A stretch of DNA of 64,000 nt. It comes from Datnioides undecimradiatus. Its lineage: Eukaryota; Chordata; Actinopteri; Lobotiformes; Datnioididae. Every line of letters begins with the position of its first letter. Positions within the stretch are counted from its first letter, which is position 1. Below the pieces are notes generated by a model, which was given only the letters and a program-made list of their open reading frames with translations, searched no databases and had not been told where the DNA came from. The stretch is from positions 5,246,419-5,310,418 of the forward strand of contig WARS01000036.1 of assembly GCA_008933995.1 (NCBI GenBank), written 5' to 3'. The position numbers were made by a program, and so were the translations under genes. This document shows positions 21,035 through 40,600 of this stretch, one piece after another.

Positions 21035-24000
21035 GACAGATGTCAAGAGACAAGGGCTTTGTTCTTCAACTTGCATCAGATCTGCCATCATGAAGGACAG
21101 TACGATGTCTGGCAGAGTCCTATTTACACAGTAAAAATAAGTGAAATAAACAGATCTTTCCAGCAGTAGGTTCCCCTATAGCGTTGCTTATCTGCCTTCT
21201 TAGCTGCTCAGACTGAGAGGGGCAGCTGAATAAAGAGCACTCCACAGATGTAGCCTGACACTTCCATAAAATTAGTGCAACTGGTGAGAGACAGATTCAC
21301 AAAGAATGGACAAAAATACCATGACCTGCCTCAAAGATCACGCTTAAAAAACACTGAATCATACATTTCCCATAATGCAGTGGCGTTCAAACCTGGCCTT
21401 TGCAGCGTAGATGTACAAGACCAGAGGGAAAATGTGGAACGAGACTTCCAAAACAGAACGACCCCCCCTCCTTAGAAAAGATGACTTCAGTTTGTGCATC
21501 AGATGTATTTAATCAAGCACTCATTGGAAAGAACAACAAAACAGATTTTGTTGAAAATAAAAACAAACAGAACTGAAATGTTGGAATACTGTTGGAATAT
21601 AAAAAATGAGTATATAAGGAGAGCAAATTGAGCCATTAAGATATTAATTTAATAAAAATAAGGACCGTATCGACAGACAGAGTAAATCATGTTCAGACTA
21701 TGGGCGGTTTTGACCTTCTTTATACATTATGTCTGATGACGATTTAGATTACTCCAAACATCACAGATTTAAAGGAGAAGACATGGAACATTTATTGATT
21801 TGGAGCTCAGCCAACCGTGTAAGGATTTGAAGTTGGATCGCGTCTCAAGATAAAACAGGTGCTCTGTGGTTTGCACATTTACTGCGTTGCTTCAAATGTT
21901 GTTTCAAAGGACACTAAAGAATTTATGAAAGGAAGCAGTGCAGCACCTTGCCTTAGCATTTAGAGCATCTGATTGGCCCTCGTCGCGGCTGCTGCTAAGG
22001 TACATCCGGGTCACTTCGCTGGGTTCTGAACCTTTTTGAGAAAAAGATATTACCTGACTGCAAAGGTTGTCTTGTCAAAACACAGGTGTTACTGGTAAGA
22101 TAATTAATTGGGGGAATTGAGCCGTTGGCGATGTTATTGCTTCCACGTGTGCTCTTCTTGCCGTTACAAGTCAAAATGTCTGCTGGGAAAAAGGTAAATT
22201 TAATTACTCGGATGCCACAGAGGCTATCAAAGCTCATGCTGGCAGGGGAGCAACATTAAAAGTACAGGATTAACAGACTCGATGGAGAAGGAAATATGGC
22301 CATGCTCATCAAACAAACACATCAGTCAAATCCGAAAATACAAAGACGAGCTTTGTGTCTTTTATGTGTAACAACTGCTACATTTCCCAGTTTCCTTTGG
22401 GGCAAAACAAGAAAGGTTTTAGAACCGCTGCCATAACGTAACTTACTTTCTTCTTTGTTTTGGTCTGAGCCTTCGTGCTTGTTGAACACCCGCATTTTCC
22501 CCCACTCCAAGTCTGTAAAGCAGCAGCAACTTCTTTATACTTGACAATAATCCTCCAGAGCTGCAAGAGACGGAACAGGTAAAACTGTTCTGTGCCCGTT
22601 TGCACAGACTGAGCAGCACTCCCCTTGACATGTAAACGGGCTGTGCTGTGTTGGATTGGTGCAAGTCTCCTTTAATGTGTGTAATGCATGTGTTCGAGAG
22701 GATTGTGAAAGAAACATTCGCTTATGGTATTTAATTTGGCTGAATAGCGAGGACTCCTGCTTATGATCTGTGTAAAATCACTACTGGGGCTCTTGGGACG
22801 TCGGGCAGCTCAAGTGCCTCGTGTTTATGACAAACTGGTCGTTTACAGGGCTTTAAAATTTCCTGTCCTCTTTATGTCGCTGATGTGCATCCAGATGTCA
22901 CACACAGCCAGTGTATACTACAGTATGAAATGTAGAAGCCAATGCACTGAATCTGCTCACTCAGGTTTAGCTTTCAGCCTGTATGCCACGATTGACTTTT
23001 GACGCAGTAAAATCAAGTGTTTTTGGTGAAAGATGCAAAATTTTATGACGTTTATTTGAAACTATTTTATTGAGTGTTTGTGTGTTTTCTTATCTATTAT
23101 GGGGTTTTTTTTTTGTAAGTTCATGTCAGTGATTCTGAGTATTTGGTCCTGTCGGGGTGTTTTAGTTGAAAGACATTTTGCCTGCATGTAATTGTTTGGA
23201 AGCCATCGTCCTCCCCAAAGCACCCCATACACTCAGTTACCAGTTTATTAAGTGTCCCTGTTCTCCGAAACACTTTTTGATATACAGTGCAGTACCACAA
23301 ACTACAGCCTCAAAAATGACATGAATGACATAAATTGCCATTAATTTGCATTAACGCTTCTGTAAAACCGGTTAATACAGAACGTTTGGGCCTTTGTGAA
23401 GGTCAAGAATACAGTTTTAGTTATTTGTATCAAATAATCTGGTAAATGAGAGTAGTTCTTTCTGTTGTCTCTTTGTATGGTGAATAGAAGTATTACATTA
23501 TAATATATATATTGTGTCTGTGTGTGTGCGTGTGAGTGAGTGAGTGAGTAAGTGTGTGGTTTGAGGTTCAGTCTACTGTCATTCAAACATGCAGACACAT
23601 GAAAGAATGAAAAGAGGTCTGGATTACAAAGCTGTGTTGGTGTATGTGTCAAATAAATCTGTCTGATGCGGACCAGCATTCGTGTTGTTTTGGTTTTTTT
23701 CCCCAACAAGTTAGCGCACATAGCACCTCAAGTACAAGACAAAGTATACTCTGCAAGATCCACATGGTTTTCAACAGGTTTCTTCATTTTCTGGATATTT
23801 CAACACACGAAATAGGAGAAAATATCTTTTGGTTCATATGCATTACAGATCATATATCATTTATTATTGCGCTGAGTCAGACGTATTTAGAATGTGTTAC
23901 CTGATACAAATTACACATAATTACAGACACGCTTGTTTGTTTTCATTTGCCTATTATTGATATATCTGAGTTTATGTAAGACCATGTGCATATATTAATT

Positions 24001-24300
24001 TGATTGAATTTGACTCAATAGTTTTGCAGTATTTACAGCCTAAATATTTGAATGGTTGTGCAGTTGTTGGGTGGGTATGGGTGTTTAATTTGTCTGAATA
24101 ATCCCATGACGTGCTTATTTGCTTAATTAACTGACAAGAAAATAAACATTCATTCATTTATTCATTCATTCATTCACTATATGAACATTTTAATAAACAT
24201 TTTAATAAATATTTATTAAAGATAAATAAAGTTATCTTTCTTCAAGACTTGTGGAAGCTGAAAATATGATCGTGAGTGAAGAATTTTCCCTATAAACAGA
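21035..24300. other. Intergenic, kbtbd7 to rab33b
   Basis: About 3.3 kb without a recognised gene on either strand. It includes a somewhat CpG-richer patch near 21975-22020, a GT-rich microsatellite (23511-23560), and CATT/TTTAA-rich low-complexity sequence (24145-24235). Confidence 0.45.
23228..23335. repeat. CTCAGTTACCAGTTTATTAAGT-type dispersed repeat fragment
   Basis: Shows cactcagttaccagtttatt, the opening of a common fish repeat, followed by gtgcagtaccacaaactacagcctcaaa. A related piece at 39030-39115 has attaggcacacc and cagcaccacaagagcctcaaa. Confidence 0.4.
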
Positions 24301-24424
24301 AAAATCGGCCGCATCTTCTATAATGTGGATAAACAGGCGGTGGATGAGGTCGATGGTCTGTTGGTCTTTCACATTCTCGCGATGTTTCTGTGCCGTTCAC
24401 GTCCAGACCGCGAGAAGATGAGCG

Positions 24425-25873
24425 ATGGCAATAGAAAACAAAGCTGGGGAGGAATTTGACACCGTTTTCAGTCAAAATGACTCCTTAGAGCTCTCTTCGC
24501 ACCACGGCTATGAGACTGCACAAGCTCGGATTTTCAAGATAATCGTCATAGGAGATTCAAACGTGGGAAAGACGTGTTTGACGTACAGATTCTGCGGGGG
24601 GACTTTCCTGAAAAACCCAGAGGCAACGATCGGGGTCGATTTCAGAGAGAGGACGCTGGAGCTGGATGGGGAGAGTATCAAGGTGAGCGAGAACATACCG
24701 ACACACACATACGCGTCCAACTGCCCTTTAATTTTGCAGACGCGCACACGTAAGTGTCCTGCAAGATCAACACAGGCCGAGCTGCAGTTCATAAGTGGAC
24801 ACAGGAGACACAGACCTGGAGACATTCAAATGCTTTGTGAGGTGATGGCACCACTGCACACACAGGCCTACCAGCTGGACACAACGTATCCAACCATCCC
24901 ACGATTAACTACATTATTAGTTTATAATGCAAAAGTGGGACAAGTCTAACATTGGACTTTTTTTATTTTTACATTACCAACTGATAAGCAGCAGGTAAAC
25001 TGACTAATAGCCGGAAAGGCATTAGTGTTACTGTAAACACTGACTGTCCAAAACCCCAAACCAACTATCACTCCTACATGTACGAATCTCTGTGAAAGGC
25101 TCATTCCTCTGTGACACAGGCCTTCATTGTTATCCAGAAACTAATCATCATAAAGGTGTCAAGTGCTAGGTCACATGTCCTCGCACTACTACAGGGTGAA
25201 GTCAATCCCACATACTCAGTACTGTGCCATCTTTGTATTAAAGCTGAAAATAGTCCATTTATTCATTTTGCTCCTGTTCTACTAATGTTAGCCAAAAAAA
25301 AAAAAGTATTGACAGATCGACAGGGTTGGTGTTAGTCTTTTCTTGGAATTGATTGACAAGCATATAGAATTACACTACCCTTTAAATGTTATGTGGTTAA
25401 TAAGTATCTTCTTTCTGCTGTGCCAGCTGCAGATCTGGGACACGGCGGGTCAGGAGCGTTTCAGGAAGAGCATGGTGGAGCACTACTACCGCAGTGTTCA
25501 TGCCGTCATCTTTGTGTATGATGTGACCAGCCTCTCCTCCTTTGAAAGCATTCCTGAGTGGATTGAGGAGTGCAGGCGGCACTCTGTGGGGCCCATGGTG
25601 CCGCGCATCATGGTGGGCAACAAGTGCGACCTGAGGGACCGCCGGGAGGTCCCCACATCTGCTGCCCAGTGCCTTGCCGATAGATACAACTTCCCGCTGT
25701 TTGAGACTTCGGCCAAGGATCCTGCAGAGAAGGAACATGTCGACGCTATCTTTCTGACTTTGGCTTATAGACTGAAGAGCCACAAACCACTGAGACTGAA
25801 GCCGCTGAGTGAGAGCAATGTCAGGCAGATGTGGAACCAAAGAGAGCAAGAAGCAGCGACTTGTCAGTGCTGA
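24425..25873 (+). CDS. rab33b: Ras-related small GTPase Rab33 (Rab33B-like)
   Basis: Two exons, 24425-24682 and 25427-25873, encode 234 residues. The P-loop GDSNVGKT is at residues 43-50, the switch [10 protein letters not shown] follows, WDTAGQE is at 90-96, NKCD at 151-154 and ETSAK at 179-183. The protein ends CQC, a double-cysteine prenylation signal. RAB33B works at the Golgi and recruits ATG16L1 to autophagosome precursors. The single intron falls after SIK and before LQIWDTAGQ, the position I expect for RAB33A/B. Phrases such as PEWIEEC and [12 protein letters not shown] favour RAB33B over RAB33A, though RFCGGTF is A-like, so the exact fish paralogue is uncertain. Two upstream ATGs (24382 and 24418) lie in another frame and their ORF overlaps this start, ending after a few codons. 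Confidence 0.9.
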
Positions 25874-26721
25874 GGTCACCATCATCCTGTATGACTACGC
25901 TCGGAGTGTGTGCGAGGGTCATCACAGCCTTCAGGAACAGTAATAGTGCTGAGGAAAGCATTGTTTCAGTCTAATGCTGAGAATGATTTCAAAAAGGCCT
26001 TTATGGTCATGAGATAGAAAAAAAAGAAAAGTCCCATGGTTTTACCCTCTCCCCTGCTCGATGTAAGGCACAGATATTGACAGTATGAGCCTATAAGTTT
26101 GCACACTATTAAACCAACATGTAAATGAAATGCATGAATGGATTTGGAGATTTGGCAAGCTTAAACTACACATAAAATCACTTTGAGTCCAAATACAAAG
26201 CATTCAGCACTTTAGTTTGGTGACAGATAATATGCAATCAGCTGTCTAGTAGCACTACTACCTATACAGTATTAAATGCAGACAGTGAATTAAGGGACAA
26301 AATAGATTTCAGTCTAAGTAAAGGGACCAATAAGGTAAATTTGAAACTGTGAACAAATCTGTGCAATCAACTTTCTTCAAGAAATGTCTTAAAGTTTCTA
26401 AAAAGTGGAGATGCAGCATGACTTTTGGTGCTGAGTGTGTATTTTTGAACATAACAAGCTTTGTGTCCGCTTATTTACCTATACAGTTCACTGGAGAGAA
26501 CTCGTATGATGAAATGTAGCTATCTCTTGGGACAAAATGCAAATTCACACAGTTCACTTGAAAGGCACGAGTGAATATATGTTCACCGGTCTATGATAAT
26601 TGTTATGCTGGAAAGTATTGATGATGCAAGGTAAAATCACATCTGACTTCTGTTGCATGTGTGCACCAGTGCAAACACTTTCCTAACCTTTGGGAATTTG
26701 TGTAAGCTGCAAATCAATAAA
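25874..26721 (+). other. rab33b: 3'UTR of rab33b with poly(A) signal
   Basis: AATAAA at 26716-26721 (caaatcaataaaagtgg). The stretch is free of other recognised features. Confidence 0.6.
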
Positions 26722-27400
26722 AGTGGTTTGATCACTATACTGTAGGTTTATGAGGTTTGTAGTGTGTTTGTTTGGTATGATGAAACTGCTGCAGCTGCCA
26801 TCTCAGGCAATTCAAATCACAATAAAACATACAATCATATTTTAGGGTTTTGTTATTACTTTCTGGATTTTTGGATGAGGCCTAAAAACGTAATCCTTGA
26901 TCCAGCCAACATAGACATGAGGTCCTTGGGGTCATCAGCTAAAACAAGAAAAATAATAAAGTTAAACTGTACCTGCTGATGAAGACCAGGTTCTATGATC
27001 GAAAGCTCCAGAACATTAATGGAGGGACCTTGTGATGAGCTTGTCTCAGCCCGGCTTCTTCTCAATGTGACTACATTTTAGCGACGACCAGAGGCCAAGT
27101 TTTGCGTAGCTTCACCTCCGAGGATACATTCGTGAAATCCAGTAAATTAGCAATTATTCTGTGGTAGAGTATGCGTAAGCAGCTGTTGGTGTGAATCACA
27201 GCCAATACTGTGTTACAAAAACGAGACCACATTTTCTACTGTAATGATAAAACACATTTCCTCCAATTTCGTGATAGAATCTCCAAAAGCTGACTTTGGG
27301 GGCTGACTTTGATCGGCGATTACGTGGTATGGGTTTCATATTTCCGAGCTTGCTGTGAAGTCCGTGAATGCAATCTAGCCGTCTGTATTCTTCACACGGC
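26722..27400. other. Intergenic, rab33b to katnal1
   Basis: No gene or repeat recognised; contains katnal1 upstream sequence at its right end. Confidence 0.4.
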
Positions 27401-27889
27401 GTCTCTCTGCGGCCATGGTAACACTTTCTTCAATACCGGACCTCTGATTGAAAAACCAGCACAAGCAAGTGCTTTTACGCAGGTTTGAGAATTATTTTCG
27501 TGTTTCTTATGCATTCAGAGAGTATAATTGAGATCGTCGCTCGGCTGTTTTTGTTTATGTGCCTATTAAAACACCTGCCGGGAGGATTTATTTATTTATT
27601 TCCACACCATTCGTGCTGTTTTCTGTCTGTGGCCTAGCAGCGAGCTAGCAAAAGCTAACGTCGGCAAGATGACAGGGTGTAGACCAGAGCGGGAGCTAAT
27701 GTAAATAGTGACTTCAGAATCAGATGAACCGTCTGCGACAAAAAGAAAACGTTCATTTAAAAACACAGTCAATGGCGTTAGCTAGCGTAGCCAACACGCT
27801 GGCCGTGTAGTCGACATTATTTCGATAAAGCAGTCGATAAAGCAGCGTGCATGTGTTTTCTCCCTCACCGCAGAGATTCAGAGTTCAGC
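27401..27889 (+). promoter_or_regulatory. katnal1: katnal1 promoter and 5'UTR region
   Basis: Richer in CpG than its surroundings, with a noncoding first exon likely. The start codon exon has an acceptor just upstream (ccctcaccgcag ending at 27873), so at least one 5'UTR intron is expected. The donor and the transcription start were not fixed. Confidence 0.45.
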
Positions 27890-34385
<6,496 letters not shown>

Positions 34386-35609
34386 AGAACGGTACTGCTT
34401 AAGACCCGGAGGGATCAGAACTTTGAAAGGAGGCCACTCAGCTTTGAAAATGATGAAAGTTGTGAAGAGGAGGGCCTTGGGAGAGTGTGTGTCATGGAGC
34501 TGAGTGAACTCTGGTCTGTGAACAAGGTAGCACATCAGGGATCAAGATAATACAAGAGCTGAAGTCCACATCAGAAGACTGGTGCCTTTGTGGGGAGAAT
34601 GATGAGAACTTGGACTGGCTTCGCTCATGTCCTTTCATATATTCTTACCTTGTTGTTGCTTCAACGCAATTGTTTGTGTGGACACTACTACTGAGTGACT
34701 CAAAAGACCCGAGCAAGCGTGAGGGGATTTTCTCCCACACAGGGAACTTGTATTGTAAAGCGTAGCCTCATGCACACAGGTAGACCACGGAATGCACACT
34801 AGTTTTACCTACATTAAGGCCTCCTGCAAGAACATTTTTGTTTTCTCATCCTAAACATATGATCATGAATGTTTACAACTAGGTATGTGTTTGTGAGTTC
34901 CCTTTAAAATTGCTCCATAAAGACACTGAGCATTATCCAAACTTATGCTAATTGTTTAGGTCAAATATGACCGGAGAACCTACAAAACACTTTGTCAAAC
35001 CTCACAGGAACTCCCAATGCCACGATGATGGGCTGCGGTCATTCACACTAAAGTGTGATAATCCAGGCTTTCTGTCCATGACTTGTATGACAGAAACTTT
35101 TAGGAAAAGAAGCTTGTTCTCTTGAATCAGTGGCAGGTGCCGCTTATGAACAAATCGGCTGGATTCTTGCAAGAGGCCCATTGTCTTAATAACCTGTATG
35201 TTTGAACACTTGTATTGTACTTCCCTCAGGAGTCCTTGTGCTTACTACTGACTGAACACACTTGAAAAACCACAGTGTTTGTGTGATGTAGCAACTGGAA
35301 ATGTGTTTGTGTTTTTGTCGGTTTTAATATTTGTTTTCAATTTTAGCTCTGTTGAGCCAAACAATGTAGTCAAGCTAAAAGAACGCAGCCACTGGACCAA
35401 TGGATTGTTTATTAAATGATACAGTGAATCCTCACCCACTCTGCCGTTCCTGTGTTTTATGAAGCAGACTGTTGGGACCAACCTAAAGTGAGTCAAGTTG
35501 TATCTCACATTCAAGGACCGATTGTATACCATCATCTGGAATTCAGCAGACTTTTCAGATCATACAATGTCTGTCCTTAGGTGGAGATAGACGTAAGTTG
35601 AGAAATAAA
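34386..35609 (+). other. katnal1: 3'UTR of katnal1 with poly(A) signal
   Basis: Follows the TAG at 34383-34385. The first good AATAAA is at 35604-35609 (gagaaataaaatg), so the 3'UTR is about 1.2 kb. Confidence 0.55.
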
Positions 35610-37439
35610 ATGAATATGTTGTGAAATAGTTATAACGTTAAACCAGTGATTTTGTTTTGACTGTACTTACATCACAGCTCCTGTACTGTCTCATTAAAAT
35701 ATTTAATAACTCTCGAAACCCAAACTCCAGTCCTACTTGCTAGCTTTCAACTACACTGTCATCATCAGCGGGCCGCGTTGTCATGGAGATGGATCTGCTG
35801 ACGTGTGAGCTAAAAATGAACTCACTTAACTTTAACCCAGCGCGCAGAAGAAATTTAAAAAATTGCCACGAAAGGCATCCAATCTGCCGCTGAGCTTTCA
35901 TGTCAACAGATCCATTTCCGTGACAACGGAGCAAACTCAACATCACTGAGCATGATGGGAGTTTTTTTTGTCAGCCCTCAATATTTTTTTTTGATATATT
36001 GAACCTCTATCTGCAAGTGACACCACTGATTGAAAAACATAACGATGACCAAACTTGTATTCCCTCCACATCTTTAGATCTGTAGCAGCATGGACATTTA
36101 AAAGTGAAACTGTGTATACAAGACTGAAACATATCCCACCTTTATTATTCCGTGTCAAGATTTACTGAGATGCACTCTCTTGTTGCTGTTTTGTTGTCGT
36201 CATTTGTTGCTTTACTGTGCCATTCAAACACACTCTTTCTGGGTCAACAGATGTACATATGACAGTTAAAATGAATCTTTGCCTGCTGATTACTGCTTGT
36301 TATGTGCTCCAGCTCCTCTTGATTGTTTGTCCTCCGATGAATCCGAAGCATTTTTTTCACAGCAGGCGGCTTCATTGTCGAGCAGTCTCTGTGTCCCCTA
36401 ATTTTGCAGCGGTCGCAGTAAATGTGCTGTAAGTCTCTCATGAGTGCAAAACATTTTCCGTGAACCCTTAACGAAACCTGATTCACCCCCATAATAAAAC
36501 ACAGCTGATGCTGAGCATTTCGGTCAGAGCCATTGACTTTGTTCGTATTGTGAGAAAATATTTAGCCACCAAACAAAAAGTATTCATGTATTTTGAAATC
36601 ATTTCAGAGCACAGCAACCAAGCTATGATAACTCACACTATTTTATCTTGTGTATGATGCAGGAGCTTCACATTCTTGGGATATATGTTTTAAAAGCAAC
36701 AATGCCCAATGTAACACGTCAATAAGGCTTAAAATGAAGAGGAAGGATTCCCCCAATGAGCGAGATAGATGGATGCTAATTTTTAGCCTTTAGCCTTTAA
36801 AGATACGTTTTTTAACCTGTGTTTTAAAGACATCACTCTTACTGACAGAACCTCTGGTCAAGTGGGACATAGTTTATTTGAATACTGCAGTACAGACATG
36901 AGCCAGCATGACTTCAGTTTCCCCATGTGAGATGGCATGACTTTACATACAACCACTTTATACAATCCTGTTATGCATTTTTATATAACTGAATGTTTTA
37001 TAAAACAATGCATATCAACTATATGCTTCACCTACAACGTAAAATTATTGCTTACATGCTTAATGCATCAGCACTACTCATTATCATCAAATAATATATA
37101 CTCACAGAGGCAAATCTGCTGCAAAATATATATACTTTTACTTTTTATACTGTATTTTGCTGATAATAGCCTAGTATGCTGCTCTTTAGTAAAGGATCTG
37201 ATTACTTCCACCACTGTCCAGTATCCAAGTGTGATAAACTGTAAGATATTTTAGTTGAAGCAAGCAGTTTTAAGTATTTAAAGTAAGTGAACTTTTTGTT
37301 GACACGTTTTAGGGTTAAAGCAAACATAATATTCATTATTTTTTTATATATCTTAACGATAGATCTTTAATAACGCCTATTTTGCCTATGATTTTCACTA
37401 TATAGTCACCCCCAGGCTTCAGCTACGTATAAGACACTC
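35610..37439. other. Intergenic, katnal1 to tspan7
   Basis: No gene recognised. A TACTTTTACT-type repeat occupies 37005-37218; the rest is AT-rich single-copy sequence. Confidence 0.45.
37005..37218. repeat. TACTTTTACT-type dispersed repeat
   Basis: Shows tatacttttactttttatac, tattttgctgataatag and the ending taaaggatctgattacttccaccactg, the signature end of this fish repeat. Confidence 0.6.
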
Positions 37440-37699
37440 AATTAAACCTCTGCCACGCTTTTTTCCGATAAAACGCGAATCAAATGGGCGCGTTATTGAA
37501 TTGTCTCCACAATAACGGAGACAATCACTTGATGCGAAATAACACTCCCATTGATCATAATGTCAGCTGGTGTGATGCGTTGCTCCAGTGACGCCGTGTG
37601 GCTGCATCAGCGCGTGGTTGCAGCGCGACAGCTCGCAGAGACGGTTTCTTGTTCCCCCGTTGCCGTTATCACCACAGCGGGTCTAACGTACGCGCCAGG
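37440..37699 (+). promoter_or_regulatory. tspan7: tspan7 promoter and 5'UTR region
   Basis: CpG-rich sequence directly upstream of the start codon (ggcgcgttattg, tgcatcagcgcgtgg, acgtacgcgccagg). No in-frame ATG lies between the start and the upstream region examined. No TATA box recognised. Confidence 0.45.
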
Positions 37700-40600
37700 A
37701 TGGAAACTAAACCGGTCATCACCTGCCTCAAAACGCTCCTCATCGTCTATTCATTCGTCTTTTGGGTACGTAGGCTTTCTGTATCTTTGGCAAATAGCAA
37801 TCCATCCTAATCCACCGCTGTGTGTATGTGGGGTTTTTTTTGTTTTTTTTTTGGTCGTGCGTGATGAAGGGGTGGACGGTGCCAACATCATCGACGGAAT
37901 CGCACCGTTGTTTCATTCTAATCATATTAGAAACGGTCGACAGCGCCTGCCAGGTGCCTGTAATGTGCATTTTTAGCGTCTCCTGCGTTAGAACTTGTGT
38001 CGAGGTTGCACATATTTCTGTTCTACTGGGCGTCAGCGGTGCGAGTACGCAGCAACACACAGCATCATGGTTGTTGTCAGTTAGCGGGGTGGAGGATGTT
38101 CACATCACCGCGACGCCGTGGCCGTGTCTGTTTCATGGACGTTAACGGGCCCGCTCCGTTTGATGAAGGCCCGTTTAAAGCCCGTTTTCTTGACCACATA
38201 CTGTACATGTTGGGCTCGTTGCTATAGATTCTTAAAGGGACCCCGCACCCTTTGCTACAGAGATACAACACCCCGGTGGAGCCACAGATTCCCTGCAGAA
38301 ACACCTGTTTTTAAAGGTGCCACAAACTGACCGTCCGGAACAACACAAACCATGTTATGTAAATAAAATATAGCACTGCAGGAAATAATTGATGTAAATA
38401 ATACCATCTGAGTTGTTTGTTGACTTGTATTACATTGTAAACGGGGGGCTGGGATTCAGCTAGCAGTGTTTTTAATTTGCAGATTATAGCAGAATAATGT
38501 ATTAATTAATGTTCTAAAGCCTAAGATGATGTCTGCACTTGCCTTTTTGTCTAATCAGCCAAAACCGAGACATATTTAGTTCATTCTCACGTAAAATGAG
38601 GAACAGCAGCAAATCCTCGCGCTGCAGAGGGTTTTGCACTGTGGCTTGACGAAAGACTTGAATGGGTGTCAGAATAGTTGCCAGGGTTTTTAATGTTTTG
38701 CCCAACAAGGGGAGAAAATAGAGGGAGACAGTGAACAAAGAGCTTGAAAGCTGTTCTGTCTCAACCTAAAATGTGTTTGCCAAGCAAACAACCATGTAGA
38801 GCTCTATATACAGGCAAAAAACACAACTACAAAACGACACACACGTATGATTTGTATGAAGGTAAACACTTTTTGGGAGCTTGCAAATGTCGGCGATGTG
38901 GAGTACCTCTCTTTCCCCTTTGTGTGCTGGTTTTGTCTGCACCTGCACCCAGCTGGGGTTGGATGCGCGCACCGTCCACTGTCTCTGCGTGATATTCGGT
39001 CCACCGCATTTGCATACTGTATAATAAAGGAGTCAGAACATTAGGCACACCCTGCAAAATTATACAAAACACAGCACCACAAGAGCCTCAAATTATGCCA
39101 AAGAGTTGAATCAATACCTCTGAAGGATTGTTGCCGAGGTCTTAAGCTGCAAAGCCTTGGCCTCATTTGAATACATAAAAAAAAAAATCTGTATTCTCAA
39201 TGCAAAGCAACACTGGTTTGTAGAATATATTCTGGCCATGTTTTCTCTGTAATTAACGCTCTTTGTAGGAAGTGTCCTCAGGATCTGAGGCGGCGGAGCT
39301 CTTGAAAAATGTGTCTCTCAAACCAAATAATCCAATTTTGGGAGAAATTACTTTGAGATTAACTCGAGATGTGAGTTGTACCACTTCCTACCTGTTTTTA
39401 GTGGCTTGGGTATGCCCTGTTTACCTGCAATTACCAGCTGAGTCTTTAGTTATAACCTAGCAGCAATGCAAGCAACAATATGAATGTAAGATCCAACATT
39501 AGCCAAGAAAACCACAATATTGTGTGACTAACTGACAAGTACTTTTGACTGGAACTGTGTTTTTTCCTGTCTGCTTGATAGCAGCCAGATACAGCCAGGA
39601 TAGGATTATCCAATAAGAACATAAGGATGAGAGTTATTTGTCCATAATGTGTTTAGGACTCTGAACGTTGCTTTCTCAACATACTTTCTCTGAAAAGGAA
39701 AAAAGCTTAAATACTGTTGGCCTGGAGCAAAACCTAAACAGACCTGTCACAAAATGAAGCGGTGGATAAAACAGAACTGAAATCAGCTTCAGTTATGTGT
39801 TAATGAAGACTTTAAAAAGAGGAGAGCTGCGTGTGTCCCTGCACTCCAGACATGTGTCGGTGCTGCAGATATGAACTTTTATATTTAGTCTGGATTGGGC
39901 CGTCTCTTAGCGCTCGCTTACATTCGGCAGCATCAGGTTTCAGATGTCTAAAGTGCAGAGGAGTCTCACAGCTCGGTGGCTCTCTTCGACCCCGAGGGTG
40001 AAGCAGGGAGAAATTCACTGGCACAGAGTTGGAAGCGAGAGAGCTTCCTCAGTGCCGGGCCTCGGTTTCACTGTCATCGGCTTGTCGCGGCAAATAATGT
40101 CCTAAGTGTGAATAGCCATGTCGCCTTACTTTACGCGTGCACACACAGGACGTTTGAATGCAGAGCAGGTGGCGGAGTCGGCGTGGTGTCCTCGCCAGCA
40201 TATTTTGTCATAGCACCTTCTGTTTCTTTATTAGGCCGGTGAAGCAAGAGGAGGAGGAGGAGGTGGAGGGAAGAGGGGTGACCTGTTTTAAACCCTGTGC
40301 TGTAACCAGGGTGGCTGGCGTGGCATTGAATTTCAAACAAAACGTGGAGGGGAGGGTCGGAGGGGGGTTGCTACTCGGCTCCAGGCAGGAGGAGAAGCAG
40401 AAAGGGGGTCTGAGGCTGTTTGAGATTCAGCGACAGACATGAAGTCTAGATGACTTGCCCCCTGTTCCTTGGACTTGATTTCCCTGCTGGCTTTGAAATG
40501 AACACTTGAACGTTTGACAAGATGATCACTTATCTGTGCGCGACGGCAACTCTTAGGGGGCCAGACATTTTGCTGCTGATGATATAAACAGGGAGAACAC

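Noticed and set aside
25397-25885. A 162-codon open frame antisense to rab33b exon 2
   Set aside because: A shadow of the GTPase exon on the opposite strand.
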